NCBI RefSeq assembly: GCF_008253865.1
Contig: NZ_CP042331.1
Location: forward strand, 62,001 to 126,000
Length of the DNA stretch: 64,000 nt
Direction: 5' to 3'
Origin: Bosea sp. F3-2
Lineage (GTDB): Bacteria; Pseudomonadota; Alphaproteobacteria; Rhizobiales; Beijerinckiaceae
The notes under the pieces were generated by a model. It saw nothing but the letters and a program-made list of their open reading frames with translations. It was not told where the DNA came from and did no database searches. Below, in pieces: positions 8,177-17,172 of the stretch. Numbering within the stretch: the stretch's first letter is position 1; each line of letters opens with the position of its first letter. A program made the translations under genes and the position numbers.

Positions 8177-9561
8177 CAGCCATGCCCCTCCTGAACGAGA
8201 TCGGCCGAGATCGTTTTCTTCTCCTTCAGGAAGGCGGTCGGCTCACGCACCGAGATCAGGCCGCGCGGCTTCCAGATCATGATCACCACCATGGCGAAGC
8301 CGAAGATCAGCATGCGGTACTTCGTCGGGTCGAAATCCGGCCCGAAGATCTGCTTCAGGAAATCGAGTTCGCGCAGCAATTCGGTGCCGCCGATCATCGC
8401 GGTCGCCGCGATGGCGCAACCCCAGAGCGAGCCCATGCCGCCGAGGACGACGATGGCCAGGATGACCGCCGATTCCATGAAGACGAAAGATTCGGGACTG
8501 ATGAAGCCCTGACGGGCGGAGAAGAACGCCCCGGCGAAACCGCCGAACATCGCGCCCATCGCGAAGGCCGTGAGCTTGGTGTTGGTGGTGTTGATGCCGA
8601 GCGAGCGGCAGGCGATCTCGTCCTCGCGCAGTGCCTCCCAGGCGCGGCCGACCGGCAGCCGGCGCAGGCGCAGCGTGACGAAGGCCGTCAGCAAGGCAAG
8701 GCACAGGATGAGGTAATAGAGGAAGATCGTTCGGTAGATCGGCGAGAATTCGAGCCCGAACACCGCCGCGAAGCCATTATCGGCCGCGGTGAAGGGGATG
8801 CCGAAGAAGCTCGGGCGCGGGATGCCGGAGATGCCGGCGTAGCCGTTCGAGAGCTCCGTCCAGTTGATCAGCACCAGGCGGATGATCTCGCCGAAGGCCA
8901 GCGTCACGATGGCGAGGTAGTCGCCGCGCAGGCGCAGCACCGGGAAGCCGAGCAGCATGCCCCAGAAGGCGGAGAGGATGCCGGCCAGCGGCAGCAGGAT
9001 CCAGAAGGACAGGCCGAAGTTCTTGGCGAGCAGCGCGTAGGAATAGGCGCCGACGGCGTAGAAGGCGACGTAGCCCAGATCGAGCAGACCGGCGAGGCCG
9101 ACGACGATGTTCAGCCCCCAGCCGAGCATCACGTAGATCAGGATCTGGACACCGAAATTGTCGATCCACTTCAGCGCGCCACCCCAGCCGGCGAGGCCGA
9201 TCGCGATCGCGGGGAAGCTGACGAGGAAGCCGAGGCCGAAGAGCGAGAACAGCCGCGAATAGCGCTGGAAGAAGGCGATGGTGCCGTGCGGCAGCAGGCG
9301 CACTTTCACCTTCTCCTTGCCGCCATTCTGCTGGCGCAGCGCGACCAGCAAGCGCCCGACGAAGACGATGCCGACGGCCCACGCGACGGCCTCCCAGCGC
9401 GGGTCAAGCACCAGCACATTGTCCATGTTCTGGCGCGTGCCCCAGGCCACGACCGGAATGCACAGGCCGAGCGTGACGAGGGCTGCGAAGCCGGCCTCCT
9501 TGAGGGCCGCCTTGAAGTCGCGGCCGGGAGCGGCCGTGGTTTTGATCGGTTGGCTCGCCAT
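8176..9561 (-). CDS. livM: Branched-chain amino acid ABC transporter permease LivM
   Basis: Inner-membrane permease (461 aa). The permease core carries the LivM motif GLAGLLDLGYVAFYAVGAYSY-like stretch, and the EAA-type loop is GRAWEALREDEIACRSLGIN. The N-terminal ~110 residues form the extension with extra membrane helices found in longer LivM proteins, ahead of the LFSLFGLGFLVSFPAIAIGL segment. About ten hydrophobic segments are visible. It starts 4 bases after livH and overlaps livG by one base. With LivH it forms the heterodimeric channel. Confidence 0.96.
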   Translation of the reverse strand: MASQPIKTTAAPGRDFKAALKEAGFAALVTLGLCIPVVAWGTRQNMDNVLVLDPRWEAVAWAVGIVFVGRLLVALRQQNGGKEKVKVRLLPHGTIAFFQRYSRLFSLFGLGFLVSFPAIAIGLAGWGGALKWIDNFGVQILIYVMLGWGLNIVVGLAGLLDLGYVAFYAVGAYSYALLAKNFGLSFWILLPLAGILSAFWGMLLGFPVLRLRGDYLAIVTLAFGEIIRLVLINWTELSNGYAGISGIPRPSFFGIPFTAADNGFAAVFGLEFSPIYRTIFLYYLILCLALLTAFVTLRLRRLPVGRAWEALREDEIACRSLGINTTNTKLTAFAMGAMFGGFAGAFFSARQGFISPESFVFMESAVILAIVVLGGMGSLWGCAIAATAMIGGTELLRELDFLKQIFGPDFDPTKYRMLIFGFAMVVIMIWKPRGLISVREPTAFLKEKKTISADLVQEGHG

Positions 9562-9565
9562 GGCG

Positions 9566-10489
9566 TCAGACCTTCTCGACTTCGGGGCGACCGAGGATGC
9601 CCGAGGGCATGAAGACCAGCACGAGGGCCAGGATGCAGAAGGCGGCGACGTCCTTGTAGTCGATGGTGAAGTAGGCCGACCACATCACCTCGATCAGGCC
9701 GATCAGCAGGCCGCCGATCACCGCGCCGGGCAGCGAGCCGATGCCGCCGAGCACGGCAGCGGTGAAGGCCTTGACACCCGGCGTAAAGCCGTCGGCGAAG
9801 TTCACCACGCCGTAAAGCACGAGGTACATCACGCCGGCCACCGCGGCGAGCGCTGCGCCCATCACGAAGGTGATCGAGATGGTGCGGTCGACGTCGATGC
9901 CGAGGAGGGCGGCCATCTTGCGGTCCTGCTCACAGGCGCGCTGGGCGCGGCCGAGCGGTGTTTTCTGGACGATGTACCAGAAGGCCGCGAGCAGCACTGC
10001 CGTCGTCAGGATGATGACGATCTGCTTGTAGGAGATCTGCACCGAGTATGTCGTGCTCTCGATCAGCGTGATCGACTTGTTGAGCAGCGGCGGGATCGAC
10101 TTGTTGCGCGGGCCCTGCACGACCTGCACGAAGTTCACCAGGAAGATCGACATGCCGATCGCGGAGATCAGGGGCGCGAGGCGGAAAGAGCCGCGCAGGG
10201 GCCGGTAGGCGACCCGTTCGATCGTCCAGTTCCAGAGCGAGGTGAAGAACATCGCCAGCGCCAGGACGATGACGAGCGCCAGCAGGATCATGCCGGCGCT
10301 CGTGCCGAGGACCGCCGTGACCAGCATGAAAAAGATCAGGGCGATGAAGGCGGAGAGCATGAAGATATCGCCGTGGGCGAAGTTCACCATGCCGATGATG
10401 CCGAAGACCATCGTATATCCGATGGCAATGAGACCGTAGATCGATCCCAGTGTCAGCCCGTTGATGAGCTGCTGCAGAAAGACTTCCAT
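9566..10489 (-). CDS. livH: Branched-chain amino acid ABC transporter permease LivH
   Basis: Inner-membrane permease (307 aa), first gene of the minus-strand liv cluster. The start is placed at ATG 10489 because the protein then begins MEVFLQQLINGLTLGSIYGL, the normal LivH N-terminus. The frame extends 26 codons further upstream without homology. The conserved MVFGIIGMVNFAHGDIFML region and the loop GRAQRACEQDRKMAALLGID are both present. Around eight hydrophobic segments are seen. The 392 bases upstream should hold the operon promoter. Confidence 0.96.
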   Translation of the reverse strand: MEVFLQQLINGLTLGSIYGLIAIGYTMVFGIIGMVNFAHGDIFMLSAFIALIFFMLVTAVLGTSAGMILLALVIVLALAMFFTSLWNWTIERVAYRPLRGSFRLAPLISAIGMSIFLVNFVQVVQGPRNKSIPPLLNKSITLIESTTYSVQISYKQIVIILTTAVLLAAFWYIVQKTPLGRAQRACEQDRKMAALLGIDVDRTISITFVMGAALAAVAGVMYLVLYGVVNFADGFTPGVKAFTAAVLGGIGSLPGAVIGGLLIGLIEVMWSAYFTIDYKDVAAFCILALVLVFMPSGILGRPEVEKV

Positions 10490-10881
10490 TGACGACGCCG
10501 ACCCCTCGAACCAGCTCCCGTTCTCGTCATCAGCATGACGCTGACGCATGCGGGATGCGATTTCCATGCAGAGCTACCAATGGCTTGCGCCACCGACAAT
10601 CGCTCCGCGCCAAATTTCTGTCAAAAGCAATTACGAACGAAACGCCTCGAAAATGTGCAGAATACTCTGCGCCGCAGCGCGCTTTTGGCGCATGATGATT
10701 GCGCCGTGCGCGCTCGCTGCCTGTGGCTAACGGTTCCAGCGAGCGGACGTGAGTGAGCGCGGCGTTCCGAAACGGGAGCTCTTCAGCGAGGCTCGTCCCG
10801 GACCTCGGTTGACGGGCGATCAGCGGTTTTCCCGCTCCAGGACGGTCATCGATGGGGATGATCGCTCCTGGCTTCGCCATG
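10490..10881 (-). promoter_or_regulatory. Intergenic region upstream of livH with a weak sigma70-like promoter candidate
   Basis: This 392-base stretch between the dadA-like stop codon and livH contains no supported gene. On the minus strand a perfect -35 hexamer TTGACA (10624-10619) is followed after 17 bases by a poor -10, GATTGT (10601-10596), about 107 bases before the livH ATG. The sequence is more AT-rich here than in the flanking genes. Several GCGC-rich inverted arms occur around 10670-10720. The promoter is a suggestion only. Confidence 0.3.
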
Positions 10882-12114
10882 TCAGAACCGCGCCGGGCTG
10901 AAGGGCGAAAGATCGATCGCCGGCTGGCGCCCGGCGACGAGTGCGGCAACGAGATCGGCCGTCGCGTGGGATTGCGTCATGCCGTAATGGCCATGGCCGA
11001 AGGCGTGGATCACGCGCGGATTGCGGCGTGCCGGGCCGATCACCGGCAGCGAATCGGGCAGGGAAGGGCGGAAGCCCATCCAGAGCCTGCCGCTGTCGAA
11101 GGCAGGCAGGCCGTCGATCAGGCGGCTGGCCTTGTCGTAGAGGCGGCGGGTGCGGGCGTGGTTAGGTGGCGCCTCGAGGCCGCCGAACTCGACCGCGCCG
11201 CCGATCCGCAGGCCTGAGTCGAGCGGCGTCGTGACGAAGCCGTGGCCCTCGAAGCCGACCGGCCGCGACAAGATCCCGGTGACATCGGGAAAGCTGACAT
11301 TGTAGCCCCGTTCGGTATCGAGCGGCACGGCATCGCCCAGCGCTGCCGCCAGAGGTCCGCTCCAGGCGCCGGCGGCGATGACCGCGCGGTCCACGACGCG
11401 CTGCCAGCCATCGGGGCCGATCAGGGCAGGGCGCTCGCCGAGGGCGATATTGCTGACTTCGGCCTTCTCGAAGACGGCGCCGCGCTCAAGCGCGGCCTCG
11501 AACAGCGCGAGCGTCAGCTGATGAGGGTCGCTGACATGGGCGGCGTCGGGGTGGAAGGCCGCGCCAACGAAAGCGGGCTTGAGCGCGGGTTCGAGCTGAC
11601 GCAGCTCGGCGGGCCCGATCATCTCGACCTTGATGCCGAAGGCGGCCTGGCGCTCCGCGACCTTGCGTGCCGCGGCCAGCGCTCCAGCATCGTCAAAAAC
11701 GTAAAGCCCGCCCCTCTGGTGGATATGGCGCGTCAGGTTCGTGCGTTTGGCGCGCGCAAGCCAGGCCGGCAAGGCGAGCTTCTGCAAGGCGGCGATCCCG
11801 ATGATGGAGCGCTCATAGGCTTGCGGGCGCGAGGCCAGAACGAAACGCAGCAACCAGGGCAGGAGCTTCGGCAGATAGGCCGGGCGGATGCTGAGCGGGC
11901 CGAGCGGATCGGCCAGGAATTTCGGCACCTGCCGCAGCATCTTGGGGCTGGCGATCGGCAGGATGTCGGTATGGGCGATCCAGCCGGCATTGCCGCGCGA
12001 GGGGCCGAAGGCCGGTTCCTGGCGCTCGACGATCAGCACCTCATGCCCCTCGTCGAGGAGAGCATGGGCGATCGCGACGCCGACGATCCCTGCGCCGAGG
12101 ACCGCGACCTTCAT
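10882..12114 (-). CDS. FAD-dependent oxidoreductase, D-amino acid dehydrogenase (DadA)-like
   Basis: A 410-aa flavoenzyme of the DAO/DadA family. The N-terminal dinucleotide-binding motif is VLGAGIVGVAIAHALLDEG (residues 4-22), with the ribose-binding glutamate in VLIVERQ. The second FAD segment is RAVIAAGAWSGPLA, and the C-terminal motif (GFRPSLPDSLPVIGPA) closes the FAD site. Members deaminate D-amino acids or related imino acids, passing electrons to the respiratory chain; the exact substrate is open. It overlaps the upstream cupin gene by four bases, so both form one operon. This operon diverges from a GntR/FCD regulator across a palindromic operator. Confidence 0.88.
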   Translation of the reverse strand: MKVAVLGAGIVGVAIAHALLDEGHEVLIVERQEPAFGPSRGNAGWIAHTDILPIASPKMLRQVPKFLADPLGPLSIRPAYLPKLLPWLLRFVLASRPQAYERSIIGIAALQKLALPAWLARAKRTNLTRHIHQRGGLYVFDDAGALAAARKVAERQAAFGIKVEMIGPAELRQLEPALKPAFVGAAFHPDAAHVSDPHQLTLALFEAALERGAVFEKAEVSNIALGERPALIGPDGWQRVVDRAVIAAGAWSGPLAAALGDAVPLDTERGYNVSFPDVTGILSRPVGFEGHGFVTTPLDSGLRIGGAVEFGGLEAPPNHARTRRLYDKASRLIDGLPAFDSGRLWMGFRPSLPDSLPVIGPARRNPRVIHAFGHGHYGMTQSHATADLVAALVAGRQPAIDLSPFSPARF

Positions 12115-12437
12115 GACAGGGCGAGCTCCTTGAGAGCCGAAGGCTGCTTCACCTCGATCTCGACGAAGGCGATCGGATGATCGGAGCCGTTCATCACGTC
12201 GTGGCGGATGCCGGCCGGGCGCATATAGGCCTGCCCCTGCGCCAGCGGCGTGTCGACGACCTCGTTGCCATTGTGGATGCGCAGTGTGCCGGCGATGAGC
12301 ATCACCACGAAATAGGGCCAGCCATGCTCATGCCAGCCCGTCACGGCACCCGGCTCGAAATCCCAGCGCGTGATCCGGATCGTCTCGTCATCCTGCTGGA
12401 CGGTCGGCACAGCGGGAATCGAACAGGCGAAGGCCAT
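12111..12437 (-). CDS. Cupin-domain protein
   Basis: A 108-aa single-domain cupin. Motif 1 is DFEPGAVTGWHEHGWPYFVVMLIAG-like, with WHEHGWPY giving two His ligands. Motif 2 is PLAQGQAYMRPAGIRHDVMN, with the third His. The final part (DHPIAFVEIEVK) is the closing strand. Small cupins of this kind often act as sensors or as accessory enzymes in amino-acid catabolism. It is the first gene of a two-gene operon with the DadA-like oxidoreductase (4-base overlap), and it starts about 100 bases from the GntR operator. The specific reaction is unknown. Confidence 0.85.
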   Translation of the reverse strand: MAFACSIPAVPTVQQDDETIRITRWDFEPGAVTGWHEHGWPYFVVMLIAGTLRIHNGNEVVDTPLAQGQAYMRPAGIRHDVMNGSDHPIAFVEIEVKQPSALKELALS

Positions 12438-12540
12438 CCGGTAGCTCCTTGTCGGCTCGCCGCGTCATTGGCCGGTGCAGCTCTCCGATCCATCGGGACG
12501 GTGTCGCACTGCTGCCGGGCCGATCATGGCGATCTGCCGA

Positions 12541-12570
12541 GCTTGATATATCTGAATTGATATATCAAGC
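12541..12570. promoter_or_regulatory. Perfect palindromic operator for the GntR/FCD regulator
   Basis: A perfect 12-bp inverted repeat, GCTTGATATATC and its complement, is separated by the 6-base spacer TGAATT. It lies between the divergent cupin gene (start 12437) and the gntR-type gene (start 12614). GntR/FCD proteins bind palindromes of this kind and often autoregulate. The half-site TGATATATC recurs at 13324-13332, just after the regulator and before the flavin reductase gene. Confidence 0.8.
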
Positions 12571-12613
12571 TGCCGAGCGAGATCAAGGTGCCGCGGCATC
12601 GCTCGGGGAAGCC

Positions 12614-13303
12614 ATGAAGCAAAAGGAGACCATCGACCCGGAGCGTGACGGCATGCATGTCGTCAGCGCTGGCGAGAGCCAGGCCGAGGTCGCCTACCGG
12701 CGCCTGGAGGAGGCAATCGTCACGCTCTCGCTGCGCGCCGGCGCGGTGCTGACCGAAGCGCAGCTGATCGACCTCGTCGGGCTGGGGCGGACGCCGGTGC
12801 GCGAGGCCTTGATCCGGCTGGCGCAGCATGGGCTGGTCCAGATCCTGCCGCGCAAGGGCGTTCTCGTCGCCGATATCAGCGCGATCGACATTATCGCTGC
12901 GCTCGATGCGCGCGAGGTGCTGGAACGCCTCGTGGTTGGTGAGGCGGCGAAGCGGGCAGGTCCTGCCGAACGGATCGCGATCGTCGAGGCTGCAAAGGCA
13001 ATGCGCCGGACCGCCGAGGCGGGCGATGTCATGGGCTATATGCGGCTCGACAAGGAGCTGGACGCGCTGGTGGCTCAGGCGGCGCGCAGTCCCTATGCGA
13101 CCCGCGCGGTCGAGCCGCTGCAGGCGCTGATCAGGCGTGCCTGGTATCATTTCGAGCGGCGGGACGATCTGGTGCCAGCTGCCCTGCATCATGGCAGTCT
13201 CGCCCAAGCTATCGCCGGCGCGGATTCGCTTGCCGCCATGGCAGCGAGCGACGCGCTGATGTCGCATCTTCGCAAAGGGTTGCTGGCGACGCTGGATCGT
13301 TGA
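12614..13303 (+). CDS. GntR-family transcriptional regulator, FCD subfamily
   Basis: A 229-aa transcription factor. The N-terminal winged helix-turn-helix covers about residues 25-90 (YRRLEEAIVTLSLRAGAVLT, then GRTPVREALIRLAQHGLVQ and LPRKGVLVADIS). The C-terminal all-helical FCD effector domain covers about residues 95-225 and includes the usual metal-ligand-type region LDKELDALVAQAA. The start at ATG 12614 has a GGGGAAG ribosome-binding site; the longer open frame upstream crosses the operator. It likely represses or activates the divergent cupin-dadA operon and itself. The ligand is probably an amino or organic acid of that pathway (inference). Confidence 0.9.
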   Translation: MKQKETIDPERDGMHVVSAGESQAEVAYRRLEEAIVTLSLRAGAVLTEAQLIDLVGLGRTPVREALIRLAQHGLVQILPRKGVLVADISAIDIIAALDAREVLERLVVGEAAKRAGPAERIAIVEAAKAMRRTAEAGDVMGYMRLDKELDALVAQAARSPYATRAVEPLQALIRRAWYHFERRDDLVPAALHHGSLAQAIAGADSLAAMAASDALMSHLRKGLLATLDR

Positions 13304-13323
13304 GACGATTACGGTCGGTATTC

Positions 13324-13332
13324 TGATATATC
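13324..13332. promoter_or_regulatory. Possible second GntR half-site
   Basis: TGATATATC matches the half-site of the palindrome at 12541-12570 exactly. It lies 21 bases after the regulator's stop codon and about 115 bases before the flavin reductase start. The second arm is degenerate, so this is a weak site at best. Confidence 0.35.
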
Positions 13333-13447
13333 TGCAAGCGCGACGCGACCCGTCGCTTGCCTGGTGGCGACTGGTGCTGGCGGCTCTGAACCTCTACATG
13401 ATCAGGTATTCTGCCTGATCCGGAACAGCGAGCCAGCGCCTGAGTCC

Positions 13448-13966
13448 ATGACGAAAACCGTTCACCCGCTGCCGCCTGCCCTGGGACGTCCGGATCCTGC
13501 CACGTTCCGCGATGCCATGGCGCAGGTCGTCAGCGCGGTGCATGTCGTGACCGCGGAGGGGCCGGGCGGTCGCGTCGGGCTCACGGCGACGGCGGTCGCC
13601 TCTGTTTCCGATTCGCCGCCGACGGTGCTGGCCTGCATCGCGCGGGCGAGCCGCACGCTGGCGGCGATCGAGGCAAGCGGCGCCTTCTGCATCAACACCT
13701 TGCCGGCCCATCTTGCCGAGCTGGCCGAGATTTTTGCGAGCCGGCGCGGCATCGATGGCGATGCTCGCTTCATGACAGCCCGCTGGGGCACGCTTGCGAC
13801 CGGCTCGCCAGTCCTGCTCGACGCGATTTCCGCCTTTGACTGCCGGCTGGTCGCTACGCACGATATCGCCAGCCACCGCATCCTGATCGGCGAGGTCGCA
13901 GGCCTTGGCGGGGCGGGGCAGGGTGCCGGCCTGATCTATCGTCAGCGGCAGTTCGGTTCCGTCTGA
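13448..13966 (+). CDS. Flavin reductase family protein (RutF/HpaC-like)
   Basis: A 172-aa FMN-binding flavin:NAD(P)H reductase-type protein. The core FRDAMAQVVSAVHVVTAEGP, GLTATAVASVSDSPPTVLAC and GAFCINTLPA follows the RutF/HpaC pattern, and FDCRLVATHDIASHRILIGEV is the C-terminal dimer strand. Such proteins supply reduced flavin to a separate monooxygenase; no obvious partner is next to it. ATG 13448 is chosen because homology starts soon after; the frame is open 28 codons further upstream. It lies downstream of the GntR regulator in the same direction and may belong to its regulon. Confidence 0.85.
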   Translation: MTKTVHPLPPALGRPDPATFRDAMAQVVSAVHVVTAEGPGGRVGLTATAVASVSDSPPTVLACIARASRTLAAIEASGAFCINTLPAHLAELAEIFASRRGIDGDARFMTARWGTLATGSPVLLDAISAFDCRLVATHDIASHRILIGEVAGLGGAGQGAGLIYRQRQFGSV

Positions 13967-14104
13967 CCTTTTCGACGATCGTCGCAAGCCGAGCTGCCCC
14001 TTGTGCAGACGAGCGCTTTGCGGCCATGGATAGGAACTGGACAGCCTTCGAACCGCGCCGGCCGCAATCGCCCGAGCCGCGGCCTACAGCTCGGGAGACG
14101 CGCC

Positions 14105-14557
14105 ATGGCGATGACGATGAACGGCGAGGCGACGCTGCCTGCCGCGAAGGACGTGGTTTGGGCCAAGCTGAACGATGCCGACGTGCTGAAGGCCTGCATC
14201 CCCGGCTGCGAGCAGCTCAACAAGGACGACGATACGCATTTCTCCGCCGTGGTGAAGGTCAAGCTCGGGCCGGTGAAGGCGACCTTCAAGGGCAAGGTCG
14301 AGCTCAGCGACCTCGATCCGCCGAACGGCTATCGCATTGCCGGCGAGGGCGAAGGCGGCATCGCCGGCTTCGCCAAGGGCGGAGCCCGGGTTGGCTTGAG
14401 CGATGGCGAGGATGGGCAGACGCTGCTGCGCTACGAGGTCGAGGCCCAGGTCGGCGGCAAGCTGATGCAGCTCGGCTCGCGGCTGATCGACTCGGTCTCG
14501 AAGAAACTCGCCGACGAGTTCTTCGCCAATTTCGCCAAGGCGGTCAGCGAAGGCTGA
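14105..14557 (+). CDS. coxG: CoxG-type (SRPBCC) carbon monoxide dehydrogenase accessory protein
   Basis: A 150-aa SRPBCC/START-fold protein of the CoxG family. In the CO-oxidising model organism, CoxG helps attach CO dehydrogenase to the cytoplasmic membrane. The conserved opening MNGEATLPAAKDVVWAKLND and the ADVLKACIPGCEQL and VKVKLGPVKATFKGKVEL segments are all present. The variable C-terminal tail with a membrane anchor found in true CoxG is missing: the protein ends at FANFAKAVSEG. ATG 14105 follows a GGGAG ribosome-binding site. It is separated from coxSLM by repeats and a divergent chemoreceptor gene. Confidence 0.9.
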   Translation: MAMTMNGEATLPAAKDVVWAKLNDADVLKACIPGCEQLNKDDDTHFSAVVKVKLGPVKATFKGKVELSDLDPPNGYRIAGEGEGGIAGFAKGGARVGLSDGEDGQTLLRYEVEAQVGGKLMQLGSRLIDSVSKKLADEFFANFAKAVSEG

Positions 14558-14720
14558 GAGCTCCGTCATTCCGGGGCGGCGCGTCAGCGCCGAGCCCGGA
14601 ACCCATGACCACGACACCGTCGAAGGTTCGCCGCGGTTGCCGTAGCGCCCATGCTCCGATCCTCGTGGTCATGGGTTCCGGGCTCAGCCTGCGGGCTGCC
14701 CCGGAATGACGCTGGAGCTC
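14558..14720. repeat. Long inverted repeat directly after coxG
   Basis: The outer arms GAGCTCCGTCATTCCGG (from 14558) and their complement near 14700-14720 bracket inner arms that repeat GGAACCCATGACCACGA inverted. The whole 163-bp unit can fold into one long interrupted hairpin starting right after the coxG stop codon. It belongs to the mosaic of extragenic palindromes seen across the window. Confidence 0.8.
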
Positions 14721-14776
14721 CGCGCAGGCTTGCAGCGCCAGCTGTCGACTGCATCCAGGGTCAGTCCCTTTCGTAT

Positions 14777-14893
14777 CGAAACACGCCGTCATTCCGGACA
14801 AGCCGCCTTCGGCGGCGCCGATCCGGAATCCATCGTAAGGCGCTACGCCCTTCGATGGATTCCGGGTCAAGCCCGGAATGACGGCGTGTTTCG
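14777..14893. repeat. Inverted repeat near the chemoreceptor stop
   Basis: Perfect 21-bp terminal arms (beginning CGAAACACGCCGTCATTCC) bracket inner arms with GATGGATTCCGG-type pairing and a small GCCGCCTTCGGCGGC hairpin. It ends 30 bases before the stop of the chemoreceptor gene. Arms of the same kind (GGAATGACGGCGTG) recur in the composite repeats at 28 and 41.8 kb. Confidence 0.8.
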
Positions 14894-14922
14894 TCGCTCG
14901 AAAATGCTCCGAGGCGGCCCGT

Positions 14923-16254
14923 TCACGAAGCCTTGCGCAGGGCGTCCAGCGCCTGGGAGACCGCCGTCTCGGCCGCGCCGACCTGCAGGGCGACGTCGGC
15001 GGCGGCTGCGTTTGCCCGTTCCAGGGCGCCCTGCGTCATGTCGAGGCTGTCGTTGACGGCGTTGGCGCTTTCAATTGCGACATCCGAACTGTCGGCGACC
15101 AGCGAGGCATCGTGAGCGATCATCGCGGTGACCCGGCTCTGCTGGGAGACGGCTTCCGAAATCGCCTCGGAATCCTGCCTGATCGCATCGACCGTGGCGG
15201 CGATGGCTGCAGCATGGGCGCTGCAGGATTCGGCACTGGCGGTGAGCTCGGCGATCTGGCCGGCGATGTCCTGCGTGGCGTTCGCGGTCTGCGTCGCCAA
15301 TGACTTCACCTCGGAAGCGACCACGGAGAAGCCACGCCCGGACTCGCCAGCGCGCGCGGCCTCGATCGTGGCGTTGAGGGCGAGCAGATTGGTCTGTGCG
15401 GCGATGTCGGCGATCATGCCGACAACCTTGCCGATATTGCCCGTCACCTCGCGCAAGCGGGCAATCGCCTGATTCATCTGTCCGGCATCGAGCACGGCCT
15501 GATGCGTGATCGACAAGCTCTGCCGGGCGCGCTGGCCGATATCGGCGATGTTGGCTGACATCTCCTCCGTGGCGGCGGCGGTCTGGATCGATTTTTCCCG
15601 TACGACCACCGAGGCGCTCGCGACCTTGCCGACCGTATCCTTGATGAAGGCGGTGGCGCGGCCGGTCTCGGCGGCGGTGGAGACGAACTGCTCGACGGCT
15701 TCGCTGATGGTGTCGTCCAGGTTGCCGATCCGGGAGCGCAGGGTCGCGGCGGTCTGATCGATGGCGGAGGCTCGCCGCCGCGCATCGGCCTCCTCGTACT
15801 CGCGGTTCATCGTCATCGTCGTGTTGACGTCGTAGGTCAGGACACGCTCGATGATGAACAATTCTTCGGTGAACCGGGTGGGCTGGAGCAGCGCACGCCG
15901 GCGGCTCGCCAGGCAGAGCTCCCGCATCAACGAGAAGGCGATCGAGGCGCGCGCCCGGGTGCGGACATTGCCCAGCCGCTCCAACTGGCAGAGCCGCGCG
16001 ATCGAGGCGGCATAAACCTCGTCGAAGTCCCCCGTGAACAGCAGGCGGAAATGCTCGGCCTCGGCGCGATAGAGTTCTTCCGCAACAGGCCGGACGGTCT
16101 CGCGCAGCTCGGGAAGAATGACGAAGGCGCGCTCAAAATCCTCCGCGACCAGCCTGTCAATCACCCGATTGACGAGCGGCCGGTAAAGGAGCAGCTGCCG
16201 ACGCTGCTCTTCGCCATAGCCGATCGCCTTCAGGCGACGCTGAATCTGATCCAT
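14923..16254 (-). CDS. Globin-coupled methyl-accepting chemotaxis protein with an apparently degenerate haem site
   Basis: A soluble chemoreceptor (443 aa from ATG 16254). Residues 1 to about 150 match the globin-coupled-sensor fold (AEHFRLLFTGDFDEVYAASI). Residues about 180-443 form the signalling coiled coil with the conserved hairpin DIAAQTNLLALNATIEAARA and GESGRGFSVVASEVKSLA. No membrane segments are seen, so it is cytoplasmic, like HemAT-type oxygen receptors. The haem proximal histidine normally lies in an H-x-R-I-G motif, but here the matching stretch is QLERLGN. The only histidine of the sensor domain is H68. The gene lies between coxG and coxSLM on the opposite strand. No ribosome-binding site decides the start; upstream GTG 16293 is an alternative. 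Confidence 0.87.
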   Translation of the reverse strand: MDQIQRRLKAIGYGEEQRRQLLLYRPLVNRVIDRLVAEDFERAFVILPELRETVRPVAEELYRAEAEHFRLLFTGDFDEVYAASIARLCQLERLGNVRTRARASIAFSLMRELCLASRRRALLQPTRFTEELFIIERVLTYDVNTTMTMNREYEEADARRRASAIDQTAATLRSRIGNLDDTISEAVEQFVSTAAETGRATAFIKDTVGKVASASVVVREKSIQTAAATEEMSANIADIGQRARQSLSITHQAVLDAGQMNQAIARLREVTGNIGKVVGMIADIAAQTNLLALNATIEAARAGESGRGFSVVASEVKSLATQTANATQDIAGQIAELTASAESCSAHAAAIAATVDAIRQDSEAISEAVSQQSRVTAMIAHDASLVADSSDVAIESANAVNDSLDMTQGALERANAAAADVALQVGAAETAVSQALDALRKAS

Positions 16255-16575
16255 TATCAGAAGCACGAACTGCTCACGCGGCCGGTCAGTCACACGCCAG
16301 ATCTGGCAGATGGTCGTTAAGAATTCGAGAATGCTGCCGCGAGGTGAAGGTGTCGCCGTAGCGAAACTCGCGAAATCCGAGATTTTCGCAAGAAAATGGC
16401 GCTTTTCTAAAATGTGATGCCGCTTGACCCGGCAAAATCGCGGGTCCACACTCGTTTTTGAGCTGTTCCAAGGAAAAGCTGCCCGACGGGGCGAAGCTGC
16501 CGGAAGCGCTCGGCCTGACCCAGACCCAGGGAGGGGGTGGGCGGGCCTCAGAGACGGGTCACAGGAGATGTGCTC
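16255..16575. promoter_or_regulatory. Divergent intergenic region between the chemoreceptor and coxS
   Basis: These 321 bases separate the chemoreceptor start from the coxSLM operon and should carry both promoters. An imperfect palindrome, GCGAAA...TTTTCGC, lies around 16371-16390. No convincing hexamers could be picked by eye. The start of coxS is set by an AGGAG 8 bases upstream of its ATG. Confidence 0.4.
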
Positions 16576-17076
<501 letters not shown>

Positions 17077-17172
17077 GGCATCCGCCTGCGCCCTGTCGCG
17101 CGGGCTTTTCGTCCTTCATGCGTTCCATGCAGTGAGGCGTCCGAAAGAGGCGCTGTGCGAGGAGGGAACACC

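Noticed and set aside
8161..9612. 483-residue plus-strand frame opposite livM
   Set aside because: Repeats of RDEE/EAQHR-like charged stretches without any domain; it lies entirely antisense to a well-supported permease.
10530..10949. 139-residue minus-strand frame upstream of livH
   Set aside because: It overlaps the end of the dadA-like gene, has no ribosome-binding site and no recognisable family; likely non-coding.
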